NCBI GenBank assembly: GCA_035235625.1 | Contig: CP141150.1 | Coordinates: 31,450,756-31,514,755, forward strand | DNA: 64,000 nt | Source: Saururus chinensis | Taxonomy: Eukaryota > Streptophyta > Magnoliopsida > Piperales > Saururaceae | Reading direction: 5' to 3' | In this document: positions 12,029-24,750 of the stretch, in pieces | Layout: the number at the start of each line of letters is the position of its first letter | How positions within the stretch are numbered: position 1 is the first letter of the stretch | Position numbers and translations under genes: made by a program | Notes under the pieces: model-generated | What the model was told of the DNA's origin: nothing | The model's database searches: none | The model's input: the letters and a program-made list of their open reading frames with translations, nothing else

Positions 12029-12960
12029 AAGAGAATTTAGAAGTCGTACATGCATTGCTCGAGGGTCTAATGTCAAGCTTTCAGGCAAGCTTATACTCTC
12101 TTTCCAAAATGAGAGAGTAGCGAGCTCTTTTAGCCATGATAAGGAAGAAGCAAATACAACACATTGATGAGGGACCAGTCAAAGAAAGCATAGGAGAGAA
12201 GGGAGAATAGGACAAATGCAAAAGAGATGAGGTGGGGAGATCATGGGAAAGAAGGGAGCCAGTGAATGGAGAAGAGGAAGAAGATGATGGGTGAGAATGA
12301 AGAGTAAGGTGGCAAGGGCAGCCGGGTCATTTCATCATATGTTATCCCATATCCCATTTGAGATTATTTACAAATCAAGAAGTGGCCTGTTTTGTACATT
12401 ATTTCTGATCCCAATTCCATTTTGTAATTCCTTGAATTAAAAAATCTTCAACTACACGAAGAAGGGCATATGCATCCTTTTTATACCTGGAAGTTAATAG
12501 TGGATATTGATGGGATTGTGTCGCATCCATGCATGAGTTAATGAAATCTATGACCAAGGTCATTTGTCTCATGGCTTTCCTTCCATATGCTGTTTGTAGA
12601 CTTATGCAACCTTTGCCCTTGCAAGTCAATGGAAAGGGACTTGGAGGACTGCAACCATTTCCTATACCTATACACTGAAACGTTGAAGACAGAAAAGAGA
12701 CAAAAAGGGGTCGCTGCCCCCCCCCCCCCCCCCCTGGCCGGCTTCAATGGTGATTTTACAGCGGAGTCATTAGAGGCCACAATCCCCTTTGCCAATGGCT
12801 CCAATATATACCATGCACGTACAATGGAGAGCGAAAGGAGAAGAAGAGTTGTTTTGAAAAGGAAGGAGAGGAAGAAGGGATGCTTTACATGGCTTCAATT
12901 GCAATTCAATTTCCCTCTCAAAAGAGGAACTAATACTCCCTCCGTCCTATAATAATAGCT
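12029..12960. repeat. CRK 3' flank shared by both duplication copies, with a poly-C run
   Basis: Matches 49690-50600 closely (GAAGTCGTACATGCATTGCT through the GGATGCTTTACA area). It holds a run of about 19 C at about 12717; the sister copy has a run of similar length at about 50386. Short frames on both strands are not gene-like. No known family recognised. Confidence 0.7.
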
Positions 12961-13160
12961 TCATTTGGCAAAAAAGTTAGTTACATACTAATAGCTCCAT
13001 TTTGTTAAATTTAAGTAGTTGGGTACTTAAAAAAAAGTATCATAAGCTTATTTTCTATTCTCTTATATGTGAATGTTATCCTTCAATAAAAACTACTATT
13101 TTTCTAAATATAGCTCCAAAATATACCTTCACAAATATTCCCAATGTCTTTTAACAGTGG
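12938..13160. repeat. Possible Stowaway-type (Tc1/mariner) MITE end
   Basis: Begins CTCCCTCCGTCCTATAATAA, the usual plant Stowaway terminal sequence, and runs into AT-rich DNA. I see no matching right terminus, so it is truncated or diverged. The sister copy starts at about 50601 (CTCCCTCCATCCTATAATAA). Confidence 0.55.
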
Positions 13161-13371
13161 CCTTGATGACTCAATTAGAGACCTCATACAGGACAGAATA
13201 ACAACATAAAACTTATTCTCCATTGGTATTCCCTTTACTCAAAAGACACATTAGAACACACACTAGTATATATGCCCAATTGTTTATAATGGAGTCCTCA
13301 GTGACAACAGGAAGCTTCATACTGGACAAGGAATACAACATAATCTGAATTCTCCTCCACAAATATTCCTT

Positions 13372-16300
13372 CTACCGAGGATCAAGTTCAGACATGGTAA
13401 CCTCATTATTGGATATGGTTTTCTGGCTGCTGGTAGAACAATCTGGAATGGACTCTTGCCATGATTCAGATGTTGTGGTCATTCTATACGATCCCATCCC
13501 ACCTAGCATGAAGAAGGCAGGAGGCTTTGGAGCAGGGAGACTCACAGAGTTGGTGCTGAGCATGAGATTCACGGTAGACATGGCTGGCCGATGTTCGGCA
13601 TCTTCTTGAAGGCACAGTAGCGAAATGTGGATGCATCTCACTGCTTCAGCTGGCGGGCAGCCACTCCTCACCGATGGGTCAATGATCTCCATTACCTCCC
13701 CTATACGCCATAGCTTCCATGCCTGTTGAAGCTCACAAATAATTTTGCTAAAACATTTCCACCTTTTGTTTTGAACTAGTTCTTACAATTTGTAAACATG
13801 AAGTATAGTTAAATTTTAATTGATCTTAGTGAATGAATTCCCTTATACTTTCAAAAGGATTAGAAGTCTGTCACCCCCACCTTTATCGAGCCTACTCCAC
13901 ATTATAAAGTTGGTAAATGTTCAGCGGCTTAATATACATAGACAATAGATATCTACTGATTGTGTTAAGAGATATCTACCGACTGTGTTAAAGAGGTGGG
14001 CTAGATAAAGTATGAGGTGGAAGACTCCTCATCCCTTTCAAAATTTTTGATTAAATAAAAATGATTTTTAGAGGTAGAACTTGACAAAAATACTTTGTGT
14101 GAAAAAAACCATCTAATTAAGTAGCACAAAAATTATACAGAGATAAATAAAAATAAAATTTACTTGTTTTAGCCCTATGATCTACATAATCAATGCTAAT
14201 TGAGTGTTTATTATTGAAGTTGCATGCAATATAAGTAACGTATGGAAAAAGTTAATATGCTCCTGCGGGGCAGACTAGCCTTCTATGATCTACACCATTG
14301 GATCGCCATCCAACCACGTTAAAAAACTTGTCTGCCCCTGATTAATGGAAGCTGTGTACGTAGCTCCCAGCCCTAGGATCAGGGGGTTATTATGTGCCAT
14401 TACAAAATGAGTCTTCTTAATATGTGCTAGGCGCATATTGACGGCGCAATCTCTATCGCATCGCACGGTCCTACTCTGCCGTTACAAAAGGAGTCTTTCT
14501 TAATATGCGCCAAGCGCATATTGACAGCGCAATCTCTATCGCATCGCGCGGCCCATGGTAGTAGGAGGTAGATAACCCACTTGGCCCCCGAACGAACGGA
14601 ATGTGATCCGCCCGCTGAAGCACCCCGGCGGTTCTTAACTATTGCATTACAAAAAATGTGCATGCCAACAATATTGATCCACAACATGCACATTGGTGAT
14701 ATATGTGACAATCCACAAACAAACAAGGATATTGCTCATTAGCCCTGGTGTCATAAACAAATCATACCCTGTAATTGTTAGTCAGATGTAATTAACACAA
14801 ATTGTCACTTACATAGCTTGGAAGAACCTCCGATACGTCCGACTGGTAGAAGTTGCTGCTTTTTTGACCGGTCAGGATCTCCAATAGCAAGACACCAAAG
14901 CTGAAAACATCTGATTTGACTGAGAAGTTCCCACGGAAAACATACTCAGGGGCCATGTAACCACTGCAATTTCAAGACAAAGAAAACGCCATATGTAATT
15001 GAAACATGTTCAGATATAATAGAATAGATTGACGATATTACTATCTTACTATGTTCCGGCAATACGCTCTGTACTTCCTTGAGTCTGATCCAGTACAAAA
15101 ATTTTGGCCATGCCAAAGTCAGATATCTTAGCATTCATCTCTCTGTCAAGCAATACATTGCTTGCCTTGAGGTCCCTATGTATAATCTTTAAGCGAGAGT
15201 CTTCATGCAGGTAAAGTAGACCTCGAGCAATTCCTTGAATGATCTTGTACCGTGTACCCCAATCCAATAGTGCTTTCTTATTCTCATCTGTTTTGCATTT
15301 TCAAAAGAAAATTGATAAAAAAATCGAGATCTTCGTATGATCAAAGGTGAGGATTATTTAAGGCGCTGAGCTGTAACTTATTTGACTCCAGTGATATAAG
15401 AATCTGCCTATTACACATGAATATGATCATTTTATATAAATTAAGTATAGTCAATAAAATGAGCTAATTCAAGTTGAGAATAAGCTCAGCCTGTTTGAGC
15501 GTATGTATGTGCAGGGATGCCACTCAAGTCGAGCTTTATGAATAGGACTTGACCCAAACTTTAATGGTCTAGAATTAGGTTTGAAATTTAATCCAAATAA
15601 ATCGGTTGGGTTGGTTGACGTTTTAAAACCTGACCTGACCCAATTTAAGCTATAAACAATAAAATTGGTTGGGCGTGTTTTGCCAGTTCTGTTTATGGCG
15701 TTTTGATTGTTCTTTTTGTTTTCTGTTGTACCATCCTTTTTGTGCTTAGTAAAATTTTTAATCATCTATAAAAAGTTTCTAAGCCTTATCTACTAGAGCC
15801 ATTAGATCACCATCTAACGGTAATGGTTCATCGTTCATCCTAGAAATCCTAACCCAACTACAAAAAAGTTTGTGCTATTCACACCATGTCTGCCCCTACT
15901 TTCCTTCGGCTCTAAGATGGCCCTTTGTCTGCTTTCTTTTCTAATCAAAATCATAGCCTCTCAAATGCAGCTTTATTCTTATTCATTATTGGAGAATACA
16001 AGAAATTTTATCATGGAGTTTCCTAAAGGGTCAAATCCTGTGTATGAGTGCTATCTGCAATGTGTGCCACAAAAATTCATACAAATGTTCATGACACATG
16101 TTGTTGTAAGAGCATTCACATATGAGTGTTTCACATTAGATCTATAGCCAACAATTATATTATAATATAAAAAAATAGTGCTATAGAACTTTACAATTTT
16201 AACTATTTGACACTTGTTTTTTTACCCTTAATTACTATTTTACCTCTATTTGACCCATCTAATTCTTAAAAGGCCAAAGATATTAAAATCTTAATGCCTA

Positions 16301-19300
16301 ATTTTTAAGGTATGTTGATTTTAATTTTATAATATTATATCTTGTACGCTAAACTCGAATTTGTACGTTTTTAATATCATTAGAAAGCTCTTGATGACCT
16401 CTATTAAATGAGATCCTACATGAAAATATTTACTTTATAAGATTTGGATTTACAGTTACCTATTACAAGTAGATATAGGTTAATATAGAACATATATGTA
16501 CAATGATTATTGTGATCCTCAAAACAAAATACTCTAACTATAGTATATAAGGGAGACCTTTATTTAATAAATATTTTATTTTTAATTTATTTTATCTAAT
16601 TTGTATTTATACACCTAATGTGTGCAAATTCTTGCTAATTACTCATTAATCTGATCCTCATCAATTCAATGTCAAACTTACCAAATCTGATCTTAGAGTA
16701 CCACCACGGCATAATTAGAATGGGGAATGTCAAACTGCTGGTTGTCGCCCATGGGACATGGCTTATCCAGAAAATTTAAAAGGGAGACAGGACCAGAAAA
16801 ATGTAGTTGGCAAAATACATATCAGAATAAAATTTCATCCAAGACAGAGATAAGGAAAAAGGATGGAACTGTATTTGCTAAAAGCAAGTCAGAAACAAAG
16901 CAATTATTAATGGTCCCCCAAAACGTTGGATGATTATGTACCTTGATAAGAATAAGGGATTTAGGGTAGGATTGAGAGATGCAGCAGCCTAACCAAGTTG
17001 GGTTGTCATTTTTTAATTGAATGGTTGCGCGCCATTGAATATGATCGGACGACCATCTTAATGACCGAAGCTTATCAGAACTTAGACGCTGATTAGATTT
17101 TTCTAAGAAATAATAGTCCTCTTAAAATCCTTTTTCCTTTATTATGATCCATGTATTTTTTTTTTCGTCTAAGGTACTCACCATTTAAAATCTTTTATTT
17201 TATTTTAAATAGTTAAGTGGTATTTTTCTTTTTTTACCAAAAACATGACTTTTCTTATACGAAAGCAAGTCCAGTTCGTGTTAAGCTAAGTAGAGTCATA
17301 TTCAGAGTTGGATTTGGCAAAACCTAATCTTAACATGATCCCAGTGGCAGCTTTAAGCATGTGCAAAGACTTCAAATCTGATATGGAGCACTCACATAAG
17401 TACTCTCACAAAAGCTTCAGTCCTACCTTAAAATAACTAGCAAATAAAATAGGCTACCATTCTATCAGGACCACTGGCGATCTTTCTCATTCTACATTAA
17501 ATCATGCGTCCCACCTGATTGGGGTCAAGTTCAATGTCAACAGTGGGATGCTCATCGCTTTAATGCATGTGATCTTCGACTACCCAAGGATACAAGGACT
17601 TACACAAGGTGACAAGGATTCATGACTAATGGACAGGTGCAGGAAACTGTTGAATCTAGTTCCCCAGTTTGTCCGTTACCACTTTTTTATTTTATGTGAC
17701 AACCTCCTTATCATAAAAATTAATCAGCTAAATAAGTCCAACTTTAATTATGTAAAGACTAATTATGTATTACGTCATGGAGCTTTGGTCACGGAAACTG
17801 GTGAGGCTAGCCGCAACCGCGTAGCAGATTCACTTGCGTAATTAAGTTTAGATTCAATTGGGTCAATCAGGCACTGCTGCCTGTCTTTTAAAACCCTTGA
17901 AAACTTAGCTATAGAACGACGGTGTAAGCATTTTCTATGTTCCCACTCGCCGTGAACCCGGCATAAGAAATTTCAAAGGGGCGTTGATATTTATGTACGA
18001 CAGTTCACATTAATGTCGGTGGCAATGCGAACTTACGACACCTAGCAATTCACATGGAAACGAGTGAACGGAAAGTTGGGTCATCTCGTGGCCCCTACAA
18101 CAGTTGTACTGAATAATTTTTCGTTTAGAAGGACTTACCAAAGAGGAAGTGATCCAAGCTTTTGTTAGGCACGTATTCATAGATGAGAATCTTCTCATCT
18201 CCCTCTGCACAGCAGCTTAGCAGCCTTGTAAGGTTCCTGTGTTGCAGCTTGGCAACAATTGCCACTTCATTCATGAACTCTTGCATTCCTTGCCCTGATC
18301 CGCTGGAGAACCTCTTCACAGCTATCTCTTGTCCCTCAGCCAAAACACCCTGCACATATATAAAGTTTTTCATCCGTTTGAATTGGCTGAAAGATATATA
18401 ATAAGTCTTTGCTTCTTTACCTTGTACACTGCTCCAAATCCTCCTTCGCCAAGCTTATTTTCCTCGGAGAAATTTTGTGTGGCAACCATAACAGTATCCA
18501 GTGAAATTTTCAATGATTCCACGCTTGTTTCAGAACGCTCTGAAAAAATTATCATGGAAGTGATCACAAATAATCAGAACTAACATAATGATCCAACCAT
18601 AGCAACATAACCTACACATTCTCACCTGCCACTGTTTTCCTTCGTTTCTTTCTTCTTAAACAAGCCCAAATAATGGCAGCCGCAACAGCTGCAACAACCA
18701 CTACTGGAACAGAAATCAAGGCAGGTCTCCACTTAGAGCTTTTCTCGTTTTCTGCACGCGAATTAAAATCACTTTACTGACGGAATATGTCAAATTCCTA
18801 TAGCTACGGTAGTCATGACTAGATGAAGCACAGTAAGAACCTGAGGTAGAGTTTCTTGCTGGGGGAGCAAGAACAGGACTTGGAGGGAGAGGGGCACCCA
18901 TTGGAGGGGAAGAAGGGGGAGCTGCCAGCAGCGATGCATTATAGAAAGAATACAACTCGTACCTGAAATTGCAATTCCGTGCAAGAATCCTTCCCCCCCT
19001 CCGACCCTCAAACATTGGGATATTAGTGATCAAATTTCCCAGACAGGTGTTGCAGGCACTGCTAGGCAAGTCCCTGGTGCACTGCACAAGCCCGTACAGG
19101 GTCTGTCCACTGTTGATGACATCCTCTCTGGTGGCAAAGAAGATATTTCTAGGATCTTCTACTGCCTTGTCTACCAGCCTTGCCATTAGATCGCGAAGAA
19201 TACTATTGAATTTGACAGGGTCTGTGACGTTTAAAACGTTCCACAAAATGAACATGCCGGTGTCGTCAATGGAAGAAAAGAAGTTGCTGTTGGAGTATCT

Positions 19301-19683
19301 CAACATACAATAGTCATACCATATGACTGCAGCCTTTTTGTTCGGCACCTCTCCATGATCTGTTCTCCCGCAGTCTGGAGGCAGTCCCGGCAGGTGGTGG
19401 TGCCAGTGTCGCCCCGGCTAAGAGCTAGGCTGTAGATCCTGTCCAGGTTTTTGCCGACGGAGGTGTTGTAGAAGCCGGAAAGGAGAGAAGCATTGGTAGA
19501 GAGGGAAGGGAAGAGGGCGATGAGGTTGGCCTGGTAGGTGCTGTTTGTGGTGTAGTTCGCTCCGTCGTCACAATTATGATTGAGATATTGGGCATTGATG
19601 GCCGGAGCAATCAGTATGATGATGCAGAGGTGAAAGAGAAACGGCAAGAAATGTGCTGGCCAGCAAACCTTACAAGAGATCAT
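13372..19683 (-). CDS. Cysteine-rich receptor-like protein kinase (CRK, DUF26), 7 exons, one frameshift in exon 1
   Basis: Plasma-membrane receptor-like Ser/Thr kinase of the CRK family, which acts in stress and defence signalling. Exons read on the minus strand: 19683-18841, 18751-18626, 18539-18421, 18349-18139, 15287-15050, 14963-14813, 13722-13372; every junction has GT/AG and phases agree. Parts in order: signal peptide ending near APAINA, two DUF26 domains, proline-rich linker, transmembrane helix ([18 protein letters not shown]) in exon 2, then kinase. Kinase marks are present: glycine loop [12 protein letters not shown] lysine, [14 protein letters not shown]. Exon lengths sum to 2039 bp; one base appears to be missing near 19345 (after MERC), and adding it gives 680 codons including the stop, normal for a CRK. 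DUF26-1 also has Ser where the first Cys of C-X8-C-X2-C is expected (LALSRGD); DUF26-2 is intact. Intron 4 is about 2.8 kb and holds repeat debris. It is either a recent pseudogene or a working gene with a sequence error. Confidence 0.93.
14399..14560. repeat. Two-unit tandem repeat (~82 bp) in CRK intron 6
   Basis: ACAAAATGAGTCTTCTTAAT to GCATCGCACGGTCC is repeated as ACAAAAGGAGTCTTTCTTAA to GCATCGCGCGGCCC. It lies beyond the right edge of the segmental duplication, so its age relative to it is unknown. Confidence 0.75.
15512..15690. repeat. Fragment of an hAT-like element in CRK intron 4
   Basis: CAGGGATGCCACTCAAGTCG resembles the terminus TAGGGATGCCACTCGGGTCG of the 1197-bp hAT-like element. 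It is followed by GACTTGACCC- and GACCTGACCC-type subterminal sequence. The other end is not evident. Confidence 0.5.
16770..17370. repeat. Dispersed repeat in CRK intron 4, also at 33985-34520
   Basis: Shares AAAAGGGAGACA, CCAGAAAAATGTAGTTGGCA, then GGATGATTA, GATAAGAATAAGGG, and at the far end TTGGATTTGGCAAAACC with the other copy. Both are diverged. Family unknown. Confidence 0.65.
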
Positions 19684-19717
19684 CGTTGGCCTTTACTTGC
19701 TCGATTGCCTTGCTTGG

Positions 19718-19724
19718 TTATATA
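19718..19724 (-). promoter_or_regulatory. Probable TATA box of the CRK gene
   Basis: TATATAA on the minus strand, about 35 nt upstream of the CRK start codon at 19683. If used, it implies a 5' leader of only a few bases, so transcription may instead begin further upstream. Position and sequence are seen; function is inferred. Confidence 0.4.
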
Positions 19725-19830
19725 CAAGTACGCTGCTATAGTTTGAAGAGCTTTTATGCATAGCTTACACTAAGACTCGTTGTGGCCTTTTTGTGGCAGA
19801 CATTTCTAGCTTAGCATGACTTTTCAATGT

Positions 19831-19967
19831 TAATGCTTTAACGACGTAGCTTTCACACGTTAAAAACCCACTTCATCATTTTTAAACCATTAAGTGGTCC
19901 TACTCAAATGGTTTGAAAATAGTGAAGTGGGTTTTGACGTATGAAAGTTGACGTCGCCGTAGCATTA
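19831..19967. repeat. Short foldback (MITE-like) element in the CRK upstream region
   Basis: Two arms of about 55-60 bases are inverted copies of each other (left arm begins TAATGCTTTAACGACG, right arm ends CGTCGCCGTAGCATTA) around a short loop. It lies about 150-285 bp upstream of the CRK start codon. Two TGACG motifs (19935 and 19949) sit in its right arm; TGACG is the core of as-1-type sites, but the 14-base spacing is not the classic one. No clear target-site duplication is seen. Confidence 0.7.
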
Positions 19968-20964
19968 CTCCAATAAAAAATAACAAATTTATCTTCGAAG
20001 GTTTATTTTTCCATAGACTTTCTTGGAGATTCCCGCTTTAGCTCAACTCCGACTCCTCTCCTTCCTCTCTTCGTTGCCTCCTTGGATTCCCTGCATTCAC
20101 GTGTCCTCCTCCTCCACTACCCCCTCCTCTTCCTCCTTAAGTATCTGTTATTCACTACAATAAAAAAGACTATTAGTGATGCTTATAAGTATCGCTAATA
20201 ATAAAAAAAATATTGCTAATGACTATGAGCGATGCTTAAAAAGTAACGCTACTTACGTAGCTAAAATACGAGTCGCTAATCGCTATTGCTCATTACAGCG
20301 TCACTAATAGTGCACATTAGCGACGTTTATTCATATGTCACTATTAATTTTAGTATTAGCGACGTAATACTTAAACGTCATAATACTTAAGCATCGTTAA
20401 TAATTGATTATTAGCAACGCTTTACTACAGGTCGCTAATATAAAAATTATTTTAAAAAAATAAATAACAACTTATTAGCGACGAATAGATAAAAGTGTTG
20501 CTAATAATTAATTATTAGCGACAATTTTTTATGCGTCGCTAATAAAAAATAATTCTTAGAGAGTCGTTAATGAAAAATCATATTTTTTAAAAAAAAATTG
20601 TGTATTAGCGACACTTACTTAATAAAAAAATTTTAAAAAATAAAAAAAAAGCCTTTATCGACGTTTTTATAAGCATCGCTAAAAACTTTAGAAAAAAAAA
20701 ATCTGGCATCGAAATCTGGCGCCAGTGAGAGGTTGGGGCACATAGGGGGGTGTTATGATCGCGAGTAGGGGAGAGGGAGGAGGTGGGGTGGGTGGCCGGA
20801 TTCTGGTGGGGAAAGTCATTTGCGACACTTCCTCTAAGTGTCGAAAACATTAAATTTTAGCGACGATTAAAATATGTCACAATAAGTTTTCGTTTGCGAC
20901 GCTTATAAATAAGCGTCGCAAAAAATGTATTTTTTTTTATGCTTATCCATAAGCGTCGCAAATA

Positions 20965-21077
20965 CTATTACCCCCTCTCTCTCCTCCCTCTCTCTCCACC
21001 CCCTCTCTCTCCTCCCCCTCTCTCCTTCCTATCTCTCCTCTCTCTCTCTCTCTCTCTCTTCTCTCACTCTCTCTCCT

Positions 21078-21120
<43 letters not shown>

Positions 21121-21770
21121 CCTCTCTCTCTTTCTCTCTCTCCCTCCCTCTCTCCCCCCTTTCTCTATATCCTCTCTATTTTATATTTTCTATTTAAAAA
21201 TTAATTAAAACATAAAGAAATTAAAATATATTAGCGACGTATAGGCCTATACGTCACTAATACTAAGGGTATTAGTGATGTATATGCCTATACATCGCTA
21301 ATACTCTAAGGTATTGGCGACATATATGGCTATACATCACTAATATTTTGAGGTATTTGCGACATATAGTCATAAACATCACTAATATATTTTTTATTTA
21401 TTTATTTTTAAATAAAAAATTTTCAACTCTCTCCCTCTCTCCTCACCCCTCTCCCTCTCCTTTCTCTCTCCTACCTATCTCTCTCCTCCTTCTCTCTCCC
21501 CCTCTCTCTCTCCTCTCTCTCTCTCTCCTCCCTCTTTGTCTCCTCCCTCTCTCTCTCTTTCGTATCTCTCCCTCTCTCTCTCTCTCCTCCTCTCTCTTCC
21601 CTCTCTCTCTCCTTCCTATCCCTATCTCTCCTCCCTCTCCCTCTTTCTCTCTCTCTCTCTCCTCCCTCTCTCTCTCTCACCTCCCCCCTCTCTCTACTCT
21701 CTCTCCTCACCTTCTCTCTCTCCTCCCTCTCTCTCTCTCTCTCCATGCACTCTCTTCACTCTCTCTTTTA
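20965..21770. repeat. (CT)n-rich tracts inside the second CACTA-like element
   Basis: Two CT blocks (20965-21180 and 21425-21770) separated by AT-rich DNA with TTAGCGACGTATA-type motifs. Ser/Leu/Pro-rich frames are repeat artefacts. Confidence 0.85.
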
Positions 21771-22206
21771 TTATAAATTATATTTTAAAATTAATAAGAA
21801 AATTTAAGGAATAAAATATATTATATATAAATAGTGAAAGTTGAATATATTATTAACACTACTTTTTTTAAAAAATTTAATATTTATTTATTATATATAC
21901 AAATAGTAAATATTGAATAAAATATATTATATTTAAGAAGTTTATTATAATTTTTTTAATATTTATTAAATAAAATTAATTAATAAAGATATTAGCGACG
22001 CTTGTCAACAAGCGCCGCTATTAGCAATGGTAAGCGTTGCTAATAATTCAAAATTTTATTTTTTTATTTTTAATTCATAACTATTAGTGACGCTTCTTTA
22101 AGCGTCGTTAATAGGAGCACTATTAGCGACGCTTTTGAATAAGCGTCACTATTGTGAAAGCCATTAGCGACGCTTTAAAAAAATGTCGCTAATAGTTATA
22201 TATTTT

Positions 22207-22395
<189 letters not shown>

Positions 22396-23058
22396 CAACG
22401 TTCGTGTAAAGCACCGCAAATAGAGGAACTATTAGTGACACTTATAATAAAGCGTCGCTAATATGGTTAGTATTTGCGACGCTTTAAACTATGCGTCGCT
22501 AATATATGACTATTAGCGACGCATAAGAAAATGTGTCGCTAATAGCTCTTTTTTTGAGGTGCTTTGTCATTCGTCGTAAGTAGTTATTTTTAGCGAAGCT
22601 TAGCATTGTGTTTATAATACTACATTTTGTTGTAGTAATCTACTTCTCACTCTCCTCGTCCTCTGCTTCACCCCTAAATCTTCCTCTTCCTCTTCCTCTT
22701 TCTAAGATTTGGTAGGCTTGGCAATCTAGTCATACAACCATTGAAAATTTTTATTTTATTTATAAAGGCTCAAATCATAAAAAATAAACTCATAAATACT
22801 ATCAACTACTTAAAATGGTAAATAAGATTTTTTTTTTATTTGATTCCATGCGTCAAACTACTAAAGTACTAACCTACCAATTTTTAGGGTGAATTTAAAG
22901 CTAAAGTACTGTAGTCAAACTGTAATTGGGGCATATGCCTCACTTACCGAGCCCTTCACTATCAACTGAGTGTTTTCTCCCCTCAAGGTAGTTTTTTATT
23001 TTTGTTTCTGAGTGATTTGTCTTGTCAAGATAGTTATTCTATGATTAATATGCACTTA

Positions 23059-24747
23059 CAGGGGGTTAGTTAATCAAAATTTTAAATACTGGATTTAAAA
23101 TATGAGATTTTAGAATATAATCCAAATTCTAAGATTTGAATTGCCAAATTTTAAAATATTTGGATACCCAAATTTTGTATTACTAGAATCCTAGGATTTG
23201 CATTGTTGATTTCAAAATAATTAACTCCTAAATTTTTTTTATCTATAATTTTAAAATTTGACTAATCCATAATTTGAAAAAATGGGAGAGGTGGTCATGA
23301 GCGGAGTAGGCAATAGGGTATGCAGAGGAAAAAAATCAAAACAGAGAATGGAAGACAGCGGCAGTTGGAGGGTGAGATGAGACATTGCCTGCCACGATGG
23401 TTTCTCTGGCAAGGATGGTGGCCTCCGCCAAGCTCCAATCGCAGTATGAAAATAACAACCTCCTCCAAGCCATAGAAGGCAGTATCGATCATAGAAGGCC
23501 GTATAGGCCGATACTGGTGCATATTGGCCAATGCTAGTACAGTACGGGGGGCGATACGCCCCCCACTGTAATTATCGATACGTAACGGTTGTATCGGTCA
23601 TACCATATTGATACGGCCGATACATATTGATACCGTATTTTAAAAATATTTTTAATTAAAACAATTATTTTTTTTTATAGTCATCGATACTCTCATCCGT
23701 ATCGATTCATCCGTATCGATACATCCTTCCATGGTATTGATACGGATAATAGTATCGACAATTACATATATGGGTATGCTTTGATGATACGCTTGGTACG
23801 CGCTAAAACGGTCGTAAACCCTTTGATATACATAAAAAAATATTATAACTAATAATATATCATTATAATACTTCATTTTAGAAGGTCGTATAAACTGATA
23901 CGAGTGCTCTAAAACTATTTCATTTTAGAACCATACACTTTACTCCCTCTATCATCTACAAACTATTATTCCCTCCGCCCCATATTAAGTGTTCTAAAAT
24001 TAATTTATTTTAAAATCAAATAAGATATTTAATGAGTTATATGAATATTATTGAGAAACTCATACGGTAGATGTTTAAGTAAATGCATAATTGTGGAGCA
24101 CTATATTTTTTAAAAAATTATGTAAACTATATAGACCCACTTATATTGATATCATATAATTTTTTTAAAAATAATTTTAATATAATAAAAACATAGTCAT
24201 TAGAAGAGGTTAGATTGGAATTATATTTTTGTTTTTAAGAAGAAAAAAAATTAATTTTTTTTAAAGTAAAAAATATATTAAAATATTAGAGTATTGATAC
24301 GTATCGGCCGTATCGATATCGTATGCCCGATACGGCCGGTACTTATCGATGATACGTGTGGGGGACGTATAGCCCCCTGTACCGTATTAGTATCGACCTC
24401 TAGTGCGTGCCGACCTTCATTTTCTAGTGCATTCCGGCCTCCCTTTTCCAATGTTTCTGTCATTTTACAATACTACCTCTAGAGGTGGTGTTGTAAAATC
24501 TCACTTTTATGTTATAAGTTTCTAGCAAAATCATCTCAAATCACAATCCTAAGACTTTTAACTAACGCTGTATTTCAAATACAAGAATTAATTATTTAAC
24601 CACTAACACGATATTTAAAATATTGTATTTTAAATCTTAATGTAATAACGCTGGATTGTAAATATGGCATAGACAATTCTAAATGACTAACCGAAAATTT
24701 TAAAATACTAATATTTTATTTTCAAATCCTAATTGACTAAACCCCTG
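23059..24747. mobile_element. PIF/Harbinger-like element with nested repeat, 1689 bp
   Basis: Left end CAGGGGGTTAGTTAATCAAA and right end in reverse CAGGGGTTTAGTCAATTAGG form an inverted terminal repeat of about 20 bp. It is flanked by TTA on both sides (23056-23058, 24748-24750), the 3-bp target duplication expected for PIF/Harbinger. Subterminal regions are rich in AAAATATTTT-like DNA. A GTATCGGCC-type element sits inside. No transposase. Confidence 0.7.
23471..24404. mobile_element. TATCGGCC-rich MITE nested in the PIF/Harbinger-like element
   Basis: Starts CATAGAAGGCAGTATCGAT, as the element at 34531-35324 does, and shares its inner blocks (TATTATAACTAATAATATA, ACCATACACT, CCCATATTAAGTG). 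Palindromic TATCGGCCGATAC-like motifs repeat near both ends. The right terminus is degraded. Confidence 0.65.
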
Positions 24748-24750
24748 TTA

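Larger units (their letters stand above)
473..14335. repeat. Left copy of a large segmental duplication
   Basis: Same order and orientation as 44397-52040: LINE endonuclease piece, truncated copia LTR, copia LTR with nested hAT-like and CACTA-like elements, then the CRK 3' flank and exon 7. The copies stay alignable to the base over long stretches. Left homology starts near GGTTGTATGATTGG; right homology ends in CRK intron 6 near 14335. This copy holds about 5.5 kb (roughly 6480-12030) that the right copy lacks. Confidence 0.9.

Noticed and set aside
18183-19313. Plus-strand open frames across the CRK exons
   Set aside because: Antisense shadows of the CRK coding sequence.
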